Source: Ahniella sp. (lineage in GTDB: Bacteria > Pseudomonadota > Gammaproteobacteria > Xanthomonadales > Ahniellaceae). Taken from it: a stretch of DNA of 17,751 bases. The notes beneath the pieces are model-generated. The model made no database searches, was not told the DNA's origin, and worked only from the letters and a program-made list of their open reading frames with translations. Both the position numbers and the translations under genes were made by a program. Positions 7,152-14,879 of the stretch are shown one piece after another; position 1 is the first letter of the stretch, and every line of letters starts with the position of its first letter. The DNA is taken from contig JADJRU010000037.1 in assembly GCA_016712105.1 (NCBI GenBank), positions 1 through 17,751 on the forward strand, written 5' to 3'.

Positions 7152-9860
7152 TCAGAACTTGTAGGTCATGCCAAGCAGGTAGGTCCGGCCGTATTCGTTG
7201 AACGTGCGCGGGGTGAGCGCGCCCTCGAATACTTCGCGGTAGGGCTCGTCGGTGACGTTGTAGACCTGCAGCAGCAGCGACGCGTCCTTGAACATGCCAT
7301 CGCCGAAGGTGTAGCCGGCCTGGAAATCGAGCAGCGTTTCACCTTCGACCAGTACGAGGGCACGGTCGGCGCCGAAGCCCTGGATTTCACCCAGGAACTG
7401 CGACCGGTGGCGCTGGCTGATTCGTGTCGAGAAGCCACCGCGTTCAAAGTAGGCACTCAGGTTCGAGACGTACTTCGACAAGCCGGGCAGAGGTTGGGTG
7501 CTGCCCGGGCCATTCGGCTCGATCGAGCTCGAGGTGTCCGAGTAGTTCGCGACGATGCCGAACCCTTCCAGGGACTGGCTGAACAGGTCGAACGGAATCG
7601 ATACGGCGATTTCAGTACCGCGGATCGTGCCGCCTTCGCCATTCTCCGGCCGGCTGAACGTACCGATGTCGGACGGCGGGTTGAGGCCCAGATCGTCAAA
7701 GCCGCTGAAGTCGTATTCGATCGGAATCGTGTAGATGTAACTCTTCAGATCCTTGTGGAATGCCGCCACGCTGACGTAACCGCTGGTCCCGAAGTACTTC
7801 TCGTACGACACGTCGAGTGCCGTGGCGCGCCATGGCTCGAGTTCCGGGTTGCCACCGCCACCGCCCCAGCGCAGGGTCGCCGGATCGATGTTGTAGTTGT
7901 TGTTCGCACGCATCTGGTCGAGGCGCGGACGGGCCATCTGCTTGGCGGCGCCGAAACGCAGTACCTGTTCATACGGGAACGTGAAGTTCAGGTTCAGGCT
8001 GGGCAGGGTGTCGCTGTAGCTGGTGCCGCCACTGAACGGGGTTGCGCCGGCAGCGTTGCCGTTGGCCACCGAGAATCCGTCGGAATCCTGATCGGTCCGG
8101 ATGTGCTGGAAGCCGAGGTTGCCCTTCATCATCACCGAGGAGCCGATTTCGGTTTCCATGTTCATCTGTGCGAAGAACGTGTCGACCTTCTCGTTCACGA
8201 CCCAGTTCTTGTTCGTGATGTCCTGGTTGAAGTTCGTCCGCAGGTTGTAGAGCGAGGCGAACGCCGATCCGACGTTGTAGCCAAGCACATTGCCGATGCC
8301 GGTGAAGCTCAGGTCGGCCGGGTTCGTGATGACCGATTGAGAGGAAGTCGGGCGGGTCCGCAGGTCGAGGAAGGACTCAGGGACGTTGCGGCTCTTCTCG
8401 CGATCCGAGAGGTTGACGCCGAACTCCAGCCCACTCAGAAAGCCGGCATCGAAGCTGCGGTTGGCAGCCAGGCGGATCGAGGTGAGTTCATCTTCGACTT
8501 CCGGGAACTTGACGTAACCATCCTGACCCCAGCCACCGGAATCGGTCAGCCGGATGATGTTCGGATCGCTGTAATCGAGGCCGAAATCGAGTGTCGGCAG
8601 GCCGGTACTCGGATCCAGTGTATAGGTGACCGTGTCGGTCACACCGACGGTACCGGCATAGGTCTCGAGGATCATCTCGTCGCGCGAGGCTTTCGACATG
8701 CTGAAGTCGGCTTCGGCCGTCCAGTTGTCGGCGAAGCTGAACTTGTTGTTCCAGCCCACCGCGAACAGGTCGTCTTCGCGTTCGTTCAAGTCGTTGCGAA
8801 TCACCGGCTTCACGCCATCGGCGGTACCGCTGATCAGCACGCCGTTTTCGACGACGGCCGTGCCGGGGCGAAGGGTCGCACCCGACCAGCCAAGGCCCAC
8901 CTGCAGTGCACGGGTGGTTTCGGCTTTGTCGAACGTCGAGTGGTACAGGTCGATTGCAGTCGAGTAGAAATCGTTCGGCTGATACTCGAGCACGGCCATC
9001 AAGCCGTTGCGGACGTTGTCGGTCGATGTGGACCAGGACTCCGAGCCGCCGATGATGCGCACGTCGGCCTGACCATTGATGGTGCCGGTTGGGTAACCCC
9101 AGGCATTCCAGCGTTGGGCCTGGCCCGGCGAATCAAGGCGGGCGTAACCGATGGCGATGCCGACGGTGTCATCGGCAAACTGGTCGATGTACGAAGCACT
9201 CAGGCGATTGCCGAAATCATCGACACCCGGATTGAGCTCGCCGAGCGAGTTCTTTTCCATGCGGGCGTTGACGGCGAATGTGCGCTCCGGGAACGACAGC
9301 GGCCGCACCGTACGCAGGTCAACCGTGCCCGACAGGCCCTGGCCGACGAGGCTTGCGTCCGGGGTCTTGTAGACCACGGCCGAGCTCAGCAACTCGGATG
9401 GATACTGGTCGAACTCGACACCGCGGTTGTCGCCGATGCTGGCCTGTTCGCGGCCGTTCAACAGAGTGGTGGCGAAGTCGCCGGCCAGACCGCGAATCGC
9501 AATTGTCGACGCACGGCCCTGCACGCGCTGGGCGGCCAGGCCGGGCAGGCGGGCGATCGATTCGGCGATGCTGACATCAGGCAACTTGCCAATGTCTTCG
9601 GAGGACACTGCCTCGACAATGGAGGTCTCGTCGTACTTGAGGTCGATCGCGCGTTCGATACCGCTGCGGATTCCGACCACTTCAATCGCGGCGAGTTCTT
9701 TGTCTTTCTCTTCCGCGGCTTTGGCCTTGGCGTCTGCCTCGGTTTGTGCTTCGGTTTGCTCAGCCGGTTCCTCGGCTGCTTGGGCGCGAGCATCGGCAGC
9801 CATGATGGCGATTGCCGAAGCCAGGGCCACGCTCAACATATTGCGCTTGGCAGTAAACAC
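7152..9860 (-). CDS. TonB-dependent outer-membrane receptor, probable maltodextrin transporter
   Basis: A 902-aa outer-membrane protein of the MalA-type TonB-dependent receptors that import oligosaccharides. GTG 9860 is chosen as start because GGAGGG lies 9 nt upstream and the product then opens with a clean signal peptide (VFTAKRNMLSVALASAIAIM..ARAQA). An upstream ATG at 9914 would add 18 polar residues ahead of it. After the signal comes a low-complexity E/Q/A/K stretch (about 29-58), a TonB-box-like IEVVGI (59-64), the plug domain (SSEDIGKLPDVSIAESIARLP, then STIAIRGL and LLNGRE), and a long beta-barrel ending in the terminal-strand motif LLGMTYKF with the usual final Phe. It diverges from the large GH13 gene across a 226-bp region holding the second operator copy, and ends in a strong terminator. 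The substrate is inferred from its neighbours. Confidence 0.92.
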   Translation of the reverse strand: MFTAKRNMLSVALASAIAIMAADARAQAAEEPAEQTEAQTEADAKAKAAEEKDKELAAIEVVGIRSGIERAIDLKYDETSIVEAVSSEDIGKLPDVSIAESIARLPGLAAQRVQGRASTIAIRGLAGDFATTLLNGREQASIGDNRGVEFDQYPSELLSSAVVYKTPDASLVGQGLSGTVDLRTVRPLSFPERTFAVNARMEKNSLGELNPGVDDFGNRLSASYIDQFADDTVGIAIGYARLDSPGQAQRWNAWGYPTGTINGQADVRIIGGSESWSTSTDNVRNGLMAVLEYQPNDFYSTAIDLYHSTFDKAETTRALQVGLGWSGATLRPGTAVVENGVLISGTADGVKPVIRNDLNEREDDLFAVGWNNKFSFADNWTAEADFSMSKASRDEMILETYAGTVGVTDTVTYTLDPSTGLPTLDFGLDYSDPNIIRLTDSGGWGQDGYVKFPEVEDELTSIRLAANRSFDAGFLSGLEFGVNLSDREKSRNVPESFLDLRTRPTSSQSVITNPADLSFTGIGNVLGYNVGSAFASLYNLRTNFNQDITNKNWVVNEKVDTFFAQMNMETEIGSSVMMKGNLGFQHIRTDQDSDGFSVANGNAAGATPFSGGTSYSDTLPSLNLNFTFPYEQVLRFGAAKQMARPRLDQMRANNNYNIDPATLRWGGGGGNPELEPWRATALDVSYEKYFGTSGYVSVAAFHKDLKSYIYTIPIEYDFSGFDDLGLNPPSDIGTFSRPENGEGGTIRGTEIAVSIPFDLFSQSLEGFGIVANYSDTSSSIEPNGPGSTQPLPGLSKYVSNLSAYFERGGFSTRISQRHRSQFLGEIQGFGADRALVLVEGETLLDFQAGYTFGDGMFKDASLLLQVYNVTDEPYREVFEGALTPRTFNEYGRTYLLGMTYKF

Positions 9861-10003
9861 AGTGTCATTCCCTCCGGGGCAGGCCTTGTTGTTCGAATCT
9901 TGACGACGCGCCACTCACTGTTCGCGCTTCGGCAGAGTCGGGATCAGGCAAACTCCCGACGTGGCAAAAATGGTAGCCACCGGCTCTCGGTACAGGGTCA
10001 TGT

Positions 10004-10020
10004 TGCAAACGTATTCATGC
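10004..10020. promoter_or_regulatory. Candidate LacI-family operator, copy 2
   Basis: An exact copy of the 17-bp TGCAAACGTATTCATGC at 1252-1268, in the same orientation, 83 nt upstream of the ATG of the rightward GH13 gene (copy 1: 84 nt upstream of the symporter ATG). It also lies 144 bp upstream of the divergent receptor GTG, so one site could control both genes. Sequence identity and spacing are observed; binding by the local LacI protein is inferred. Confidence 0.72.
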
Positions 10021-10086
10021 AGTCAAGGGTCGAAATTGGAGTGCCAACTCGACAGTCTTTCAGGCAGGAACTGGAGTTTGGCCTTG

Positions 10087-12699
10087 ATGAATTCGTATGC
10101 ACGATTTTGCGGTCGGGTGCTGGGGGCAACGGCCCTGGCCGGTGTGGCAGCCGTTTCTTCCGCGGCAGAGCCCGCCCCCACAGAAATCGACTGGCGCGAC
10201 CAGGTCATCTATTTCCTGATGATCGACCGCTTTGCCGATGGTGATCCGGATAACAACGACCAGGGTACCGGCGAATATGATCCGGCCGATCCGCGCAAGT
10301 TCAGTGGCGGTGATCTGCAGGGGGTTCAGGACCACCTCGATTACATTCGCGGACTGGGCGCGACGGCGGTCTGGATCACGCCACCGGTCGCCAATCAATG
10401 GTGGGATCCACGCGCTGGATTCGGTGGATTCCATGGGTATTGGGCGCGCGATTTCAAAGCGGTTGATGCGCACTTCGGCACCATTGATGACTATCGTTCG
10501 CTCGGGCGAGCCATGGACGAGTCGGGGTTGGCGCTGGTCCAGGACATCGTCGTCAATCACGTCGGCAACTATCACGGGTATGCCGATCCGAAGACCTTCG
10601 ATGCGGAGCACCCCGACCGCGGGTTCGCCCGCTGGCCAGACGGGCAGGGCCAGCTTGCACCGGCTCAGGCGCCCTTCGACCAGAACGATGCGAGCAAACC
10701 CGCTGATCAGAAAGCGGCGATCTACCATTTCACGCCGACCATCCGTTCGCACGAGGATCTTCATCAGGAGTGGAACTGGCAACTCGCCGATCTTGATGAC
10801 TTGAATACCGAACACAGGCTGGTTCGGCGGGCATTGCGCGACAGTTACGGGTTCTGGATCCGCGAAGTCGGCGTCGATGCCTTTCGGGTGGATACCGCGT
10901 TTTATGTCCCGCCCGATTACTTCCGGGATTTCTTGTTCGCCCGCGATCGCAAGGCCCCTGGTGTCATGCGTGTGGCGCAACAGTTGGACCGGCCCGAGTT
11001 CCACGTGTTCGGCGAGGGGTTCGGGATCGATCGCCCGTTCGAGGACACGGCGGCGCGTCGGATCGAAGGTTATGTGCGCGATTCGAAAGGTCGGGCGCTG
11101 TTGCCGGGGATGATCAATTTTCCCTTGTACGGCAGTGTGCTGGACGTCTTTGCACGCGGGCAGGGCACCGATGTGCTGGCGCATCGCATCGACAGCATGA
11201 TGCGTGTGCACTCGGCGCCGCATCTCATGCCGACTTTTGTCGACAACCACGACGTCGACCGGTTCCTTGCGCAGGGCAGTGAAGCAGGTCTTCGCCAGGC
11301 ACTGTTGTCGATCTTCACCTTGCCGGGGATTCCGACGATCTATTACGGCACTGAACAGGGCTTTACCCGTCAGCGACCCGCCATGTTTGCCGGCGGCATC
11401 GACTCGACGGGGCGGGATCACTTTGACTCGACGGCGCCCTTGTATCGATTCATCGCCGATCTTGCTGCGTTGCGGCGGGTACATCCGGTGCTGTCGCGCG
11501 GGCGACCCAAGGTTCTGGTGAGCTCTGCCAGCGCCGGCGCGCTGGCGTATCAGATGGGCGAGGGGCAAGACGCGCTGATGATGCTGATGAACACTGCGGA
11601 TCGCCCGCGGTTGCTGGTGGCCGAGACGACCCATGCACCCGGTAGTCGCTGGGTATCGCGTCTGACGCTGGATGGGCGGCCGGTGTCGGTGATTCTCGAC
11701 ACAGCGTCTCGGGTCGTGCTGGAGTTGCCTGCGCGCAGCGGCGTGGTCCTCGCACTGGAACCTGATGCGCGGTCCAAAGTCGCGGTGTGTCGTGCCATCG
11801 AGTTGAATGACGGGGTGGCCGATGGCAACGGCGACATGCAGGTGTCGGGCCGTGCCGGTGCAGGCGAGGAGATCAAGGTGTTGCTCGATGGTGACCTGTC
11901 TTCGGCCAGCCCGGTTCAAGCGGATGCCGAAGGTCAGTTTTCGCTGCTGATTCGCACGGATTCGATGATCGATCCGGAGCGCCGGCATGAACTGCGGGCG
12001 TATCGACCGGCCGATGGCTGCGTGAGTGCACGCCCAGATTGGTCCAGGTATCCCGTGTCTGGTCACCGATTGTCGGATGGATCCTCGGGGCGACGATACC
12101 GGCCGATCCGGCCAGGTCAGGTATCCGCCGATGCCGATTACGATGCCCGCCAGGGCGATCTGCGTTCGGTTGCCGTGAGTCACTCGGGTGACTCGCGGCG
12201 CATCGAAATCGCCATGGCGGCACTCGTGCGCAGCTGGAATCCTGCGAATGGTTTTGATCATGTCGCGCTCACCGCATTTCTGGAGTGGCCCGACCAATTG
12301 GGTGGCAGTCCGGTCATGCCGGGCCAATCCGCCGAGTTACCCGACCAGATGCGCTGGCATCGGCGATGGCGTGCACACGGGTGGTCGAATGTCCTGTTCG
12401 CGCCGGAGGGAGCAGACGCCGAGCGGGAAGGGCGTCCGCTCGATGGGGGCGGGCGCCTCAGTGTTGACCGCGCCCGCCAGGTGATTCAGCTCGATCTGCC
12501 GGCACAGGTGTTGGGCCACGGCGGCAACTGGTCAGGAGCGCGTCTTTATCTCAACACCTGGGACTATGATGGCGGTTATCGGAAGCTCACGCCGGATGGC
12601 GCGGGCTTCAGCTTTTCCGGGGGCAGCAACGAGCCTGGTGAGCCGTTGCTGCTCGATGAACTGGGGCCGATCCGTTTGACCTTGCCCGTTTCCCGGTAG
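10087..12699 (+). CDS. Secreted multidomain GH13 alpha-amylase/pullulanase-like enzyme with C-terminal glucodextranase-C-like domain
   Basis: An 870-aa secreted alpha-glucan hydrolase. Signal peptide at residues 1-28 (ending AAVSSAAEP). GH13 barrel: VIYFLMIDRFADGDP (40-54), GYWARDF, DIVVNH (153-158), DAFRVDT with nucleophile Asp269, HVFGEGF with acid/base Glu310, VDNHD with stabiliser Asp389, then GIPTIYYGTEQG. After the barrel and its beta domain an Ig-like stretch (about 563-650) precedes a C-terminal region (about 670-865) with the pattern WNPANGFDHVALTAFLEWPD and WSGARLYLNTWDYDGGYR, resembling the glucodextranase C-terminal/DOMON-like module of pullulanases. ATG 10087 has GGAG 10 nt upstream and starts the signal peptide; the frame is open back to 9961, but that part covers the operator. 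It is paralogous to the shorter enzyme at 4125. Pullulanase versus amylase activity is undetermined. Confidence 0.9.
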   Translation: MNSYARFCGRVLGATALAGVAAVSSAAEPAPTEIDWRDQVIYFLMIDRFADGDPDNNDQGTGEYDPADPRKFSGGDLQGVQDHLDYIRGLGATAVWITPPVANQWWDPRAGFGGFHGYWARDFKAVDAHFGTIDDYRSLGRAMDESGLALVQDIVVNHVGNYHGYADPKTFDAEHPDRGFARWPDGQGQLAPAQAPFDQNDASKPADQKAAIYHFTPTIRSHEDLHQEWNWQLADLDDLNTEHRLVRRALRDSYGFWIREVGVDAFRVDTAFYVPPDYFRDFLFARDRKAPGVMRVAQQLDRPEFHVFGEGFGIDRPFEDTAARRIEGYVRDSKGRALLPGMINFPLYGSVLDVFARGQGTDVLAHRIDSMMRVHSAPHLMPTFVDNHDVDRFLAQGSEAGLRQALLSIFTLPGIPTIYYGTEQGFTRQRPAMFAGGIDSTGRDHFDSTAPLYRFIADLAALRRVHPVLSRGRPKVLVSSASAGALAYQMGEGQDALMMLMNTADRPRLLVAETTHAPGSRWVSRLTLDGRPVSVILDTASRVVLELPARSGVVLALEPDARSKVAVCRAIELNDGVADGNGDMQVSGRAGAGEEIKVLLDGDLSSASPVQADAEGQFSLLIRTDSMIDPERRHELRAYRPADGCVSARPDWSRYPVSGHRLSDGSSGRRYRPIRPGQVSADADYDARQGDLRSVAVSHSGDSRRIEIAMAALVRSWNPANGFDHVALTAFLEWPDQLGGSPVMPGQSAELPDQMRWHRRWRAHGWSNVLFAPEGADAEREGRPLDGGGRLSVDRARQVIQLDLPAQVLGHGGNWSGARLYLNTWDYDGGYRKLTPDGAGFSFSGGSNEPGEPLLLDELGPIRLTLPVSR

Positions 12700-12727
12700 C
12701 GCAAGCGCCAGTCGTGACCTGCAGTCG

Positions 12728-13290
12728 TCAATCGACCTTGGCGGCAGCAGGCACCTTGGTGGCGAGCAGGGATTCAATCTGCGCGACCAGATCTTCGTTG
12801 TCGGGTTTGGTGCGCGGACCAAAACTGCCGACCACCTTGCCGGATCGATTCACCAGATACTTGTGGAAGTTCCAGCCCGGTTCGTCACCGGTAGCGGCCT
12901 TGAGCTTGCGGTACAACGGGCTGGCGTCGTCGCCTTTGACCTGTGTCTTCTCGTACATCGGGAACTTCACGCCATACGTGAGCGTGCAGAACTCGAGGAT
13001 TTCCTTTTCGGTGCCCGGTTCCTGGCCCATGAATTCATTGGACGGAAACCCGATGACGGCAAAGCCCTGTTTGCCGTATTTCTCGTGCAGGGCTTCAAGC
13101 CCTTCGTATTGCGGCGTGAATCCACATTTGCTGGCGGTATTGACGATCAGCAGGACTTGCCCGTCAAACCGTTCGCACAACTTTTCCGCTGCTCCTTGGC
13201 TAGCGGCCGCACGCTCACGTCGAGCAGTTCGCTACAGGCGAACAGGGGCGAGGACGCCAACAAGAACAGGGAAATCAGGGCGATACGCAT
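12728..13290 (-). pseudogene. Glutathione peroxidase, secreted type, with a frameshift after the signal peptide
   Basis: A thiol peroxidase that reduces hydroperoxides. From ATG 13290, with GGAG 5 nt upstream, the frame encodes a signal peptide (MRIALISLFLLASSPLFA) and CSELLDVSVRPLA. It then runs off into nonsense, while the conserved body continues in another frame as SQGAAEKLCERFDGQVLLIVNTASKCGF. The switch lies at about 13200-13203, where one missing base restores a 187-aa reading frame. The body has the catalytic Cys in NTASKCGFTPQYEG (Cys, not selenocysteine), the FPSNEFMGQEPGT segment with the partner Gln, and the active-site Trp in GWNFHKYL. A shorter product could only start at a TTG (13180), lacking the export signal and first strand. 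It is convergent with the GH13 gene, 28 bp away. Apart from the frameshift the family call is firm. Confidence 0.88.
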
Positions 13291-13321
13291 GGGCACTCCG
13301 GTAGGGAAGACGGGTCGGCCC

Positions 13322-13327
13322 ATAATA
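13322..13327 (-). promoter_or_regulatory. Possible -10 element for the glutathione peroxidase gene
   Basis: On the minus strand TATTAT lies about 31 nt upstream of the ATG at 13290, a suitable distance for a short leader. No recognisable -35 hexamer is found at the right spacing, so this is weak. Confidence 0.25.
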
Positions 13328-13363
13328 TGGCTTTGGTCATGTCGATCTGCCGTGATGTTTTGC

Positions 13364-13391
13364 TTGACGGCCCGAAAACTGGTGTTATAGT
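13364..13391 (+). promoter_or_regulatory. Sigma70-type promoter of the peptide-GntR-ABC operon
   Basis: TTGACG (13364-13369) and TATAGT (13386-13391) are separated by 16 bp and match the -35 and -10 consensus at five of six bases each. The first start codon of the operon follows 28 nt after the -10. The -10 is embedded in the palindrome at 13381-13404. Confidence 0.75.
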
Positions 13392-13404
13392 TAGCTACAA
13401 CACC
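13381..13404. promoter_or_regulatory. Palindromic operator GGTG-N16-CACC, probable site of the YtrA-type GntR repressor
   Basis: GGTGTT (13381-13386) and AACACC (13399-13404) are perfect inverted repeats, extended to TGGTGTT/AACACCA by the flanking bases. The site covers the -10 element of the operon that encodes the GntR protein, a layout expected for autorepression. From memory, a GGTG-N16-CACC motif has been reported for a YtrA-subfamily regulator in Xanthomonas; that recollection is not checked here. Confidence 0.78.
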
Positions 13405-13419
13405 ATCTGAGCAACACCC

Positions 13420-13650
13420 ATGAACACGAGCCTGACTGAATTTCTTGCGTCCCTGCTCTTCCTAGTCGCCCAGTCGGCACTTCCTGCTTTGGGTACGTCC
13501 GCGCAGGCACAGATGGATGTGCCTGCACAGCGTACCGAAAGCTCGACAGCCCAACAGGCTCCGACGCGGAGTCCGGGCACCCGCAAGCGGGCTCTTGGAC
13601 ATACGCCGTACTACGACTTCGGACGGCGCAACCCGCGGGCAAAGGACTGA
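13420..13650 (+). CDS. Small putative secreted peptide, first gene of the GntR-ABC operon
   Basis: A 76-aa product I do not recognise. Residues 1-30 look like a signal peptide or single membrane segment (FLASLLFLVAQSALPAL, then an AQAQ-type cleavage site near 29-31). The rest is a polar, basic tail rich in Ser/Thr/Gln/Arg that ends with HTPYYDFGRRNPRAKD. ATG 13420 is the first start after the promoter, and the gene ends 4 nt before the GntR start, so it is co-transcribed with the regulator and ABC genes. The ribosome site is weak. A role as exported substrate, sensor or accessory peptide of the ABC transporter is speculation; a leader frame without function is the alternative. Confidence 0.6.
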   Translation: MNTSLTEFLASLLFLVAQSALPALGTSAQAQMDVPAQRTESSTAQQAPTRSPGTRKRALGHTPYYDFGRRNPRAKD

Positions 13651-13654
13651 CCCA

Positions 13655-14011
13655 ATGAGCATGAACTGGAACGAATCCACGCCGATCTATCGGCAACTGC
13701 GCGACCACATCAAGGCCATGATCCTCGATGAGGCGCTGAAGGAAGGTGATGCACTGCCTTCCGTGCGCCAGGTCTCCGCAGATTTTCAATTGAATCCGAT
13801 CACGGTCTCCAAGGCCTATCAGGAGCTCGTTGACGAAAATCTCGTCGAGAAGCGCCGCGGGCTTGGCATGTACGTGATGACTGGAGCCCGCACGGCCCTC
13901 TTGGGCAACGAGCGCGAGCGCTTCATCAAAGAAGAATGGCCGGCGCTTCGCGACCGGCTCCGTCGACTGGGCCTCAGCCTGGACGACCTGTTGAAAGCAA
14001 CCACCAACTAG
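13655..14011 (+). CDS. GntR-family transcriptional regulator, YtrA subfamily
   Basis: A 118-aa repressor-type protein. Residues about 10-75 form the GntR winged helix (PIYRQLRDHIK at 10-20, LPSVRQVSADFQLNPITVSKAYQEL at 34-58, wing KRRGLGMYV). The short C-terminal helical part (about 80-118) is too small for a metabolite-binding domain and is typical of the YtrA subfamily, whose genes usually sit beside ABC transporter genes, as here. AAGGA about 8 nt upstream supports ATG 13655. It probably binds the palindrome at 13381-13404 and so controls its own operon; the inducing signal is unknown. The ATPase gene starts 10 nt downstream. Confidence 0.92.
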   Translation: MSMNWNESTPIYRQLRDHIKAMILDEALKEGDALPSVRQVSADFQLNPITVSKAYQELVDENLVEKRRGLGMYVMTGARTALLGNERERFIKEEWPALRDRLRRLGLSLDDLLKATTN

Positions 14012-14021
14012 GGGTTAGGAC

Positions 14022-14879
14022 ATGACCGCTGTCATCAAGGCGCGAGGATTGCGCAAGAACTACGGCCGTTTTGAAGCCTTGAAGGGGATCGATCTCGACA
14101 TCGAACCCGGCAAGATCATCGGCCTGATTGGACCCAACGGCGCAGGCAAGACCACGGCAATCAAGGCGATGCTGGGTTTGACCGACTATCAGGGTGAATT
14201 GAAGGTGCTCGGATTCGATCCGCACACCCAGCGTCACCAACTGATGCAGGAAGCCTGCTTTGTCGCCGACGTGGCCGTGTTGCCGCGCTGGATCCGAGTC
14301 CACCAGGCGATCGAATACGTCGAAGGTGTGCACCCGCGGTTCTCGCGCACCAAGTGCGAGGCACTGCTGGCGAAGACGAAGATCAACCCGAAGAGCCGTG
14401 TGCGCGAGTTGTCGAAAGGCATGATCGTGCAGCTGCACCTGGCCCTGGTCATGGCGATCGACGCCAAGCTCCTCGTGCTGGACGAGCCGACACTCGGCCT
14501 CGACATCCTGTATCGCCGCGAGTTCTACCAGACCTTGTTGAACGACTACTTCGACAACGGCAAGACGATCATCGTGACGACCCATCAGGTCGAAGAGATC
14601 GAACACATCCTGACCGACGTGATGTTCATCAAGGATGGCCAGATCGTGCTGCGTTCGACGATGGACGAAGTGGCCGAACGATTCGTCGAAGTGATGGTTG
14701 GTCCGGAAAATCGCGAGAAAGCCCTGGCACTGAAGCCGATCGATGAACGTCAGGTGTTTGGCAAATCGATCTACCTGTTTGACGGCATCAGCCGCAAGGA
14801 CGCAGAACAACTGGGTGAAACACGCACGCCGGGTATTGCCGACGTGTTCGTGGCCACCATGAAGGGAGCCTACAAATGA
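14022..14879 (+). CDS. ABC transporter ATP-binding protein
   Basis: A 285-aa cytoplasmic ATPase that powers the permease encoded next to it. Walker A is GPNGAGKT (37-44), Walker B LLVLDE (150-155), followed by the D-loop GLD (159-161) and switch His188 in VTTHQ. The signature motif is LSKGM (130-134) rather than LSGGQ, and the usual Q-loop glutamine appears replaced (FVADVAVLP, Asp83). Both changes occur in YtrB-like and other exporter subfamilies, so activity is still likely. The stop overlaps the permease start (ATGA). The substrate is unknown; relatives under YtrA-type control are linked to envelope stress or antimicrobial peptide defence, which is only context here. Confidence 0.93.
   Translation: MTAVIKARGLRKNYGRFEALKGIDLDIEPGKIIGLIGPNGAGKTTAIKAMLGLTDYQGELKVLGFDPHTQRHQLMQEACFVADVAVLPRWIRVHQAIEYVEGVHPRFSRTKCEALLAKTKINPKSRVRELSKGMIVQLHLALVMAIDAKLLVLDEPTLGLDILYRREFYQTLLNDYFDNGKTIIVTTHQVEEIEHILTDVMFIKDGQIVLRSTMDEVAERFVEVMVGPENREKALALKPIDERQVFGKSIYLFDGISRKDAEQLGETRTPGIADVFVATMKGAYK

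Noticed and set aside
7137..10244. Plus-strand open frame of over 1000 codons opposite the receptor gene
   Set aside because: Its composition is that of an antisense shadow of a GC-rich gene; no domains are seen, while the minus strand encodes a complete TonB-dependent receptor with signal peptide and terminator.
10060..12327. Minus-strand open frame of 755 codons
   Set aside because: Antisense to a complete GH13 gene with all catalytic motifs; low-complexity composition typical of a shadow frame.
13199..13210. Overlapping NheI and NotI sites (GCTAGCGGCCGC), suggestive of a cloning polylinker
   Set aside because: Both flanks match the natural peroxidase gene and no vector sequence is seen; a GC-rich coincidence at the frameshift is more likely.
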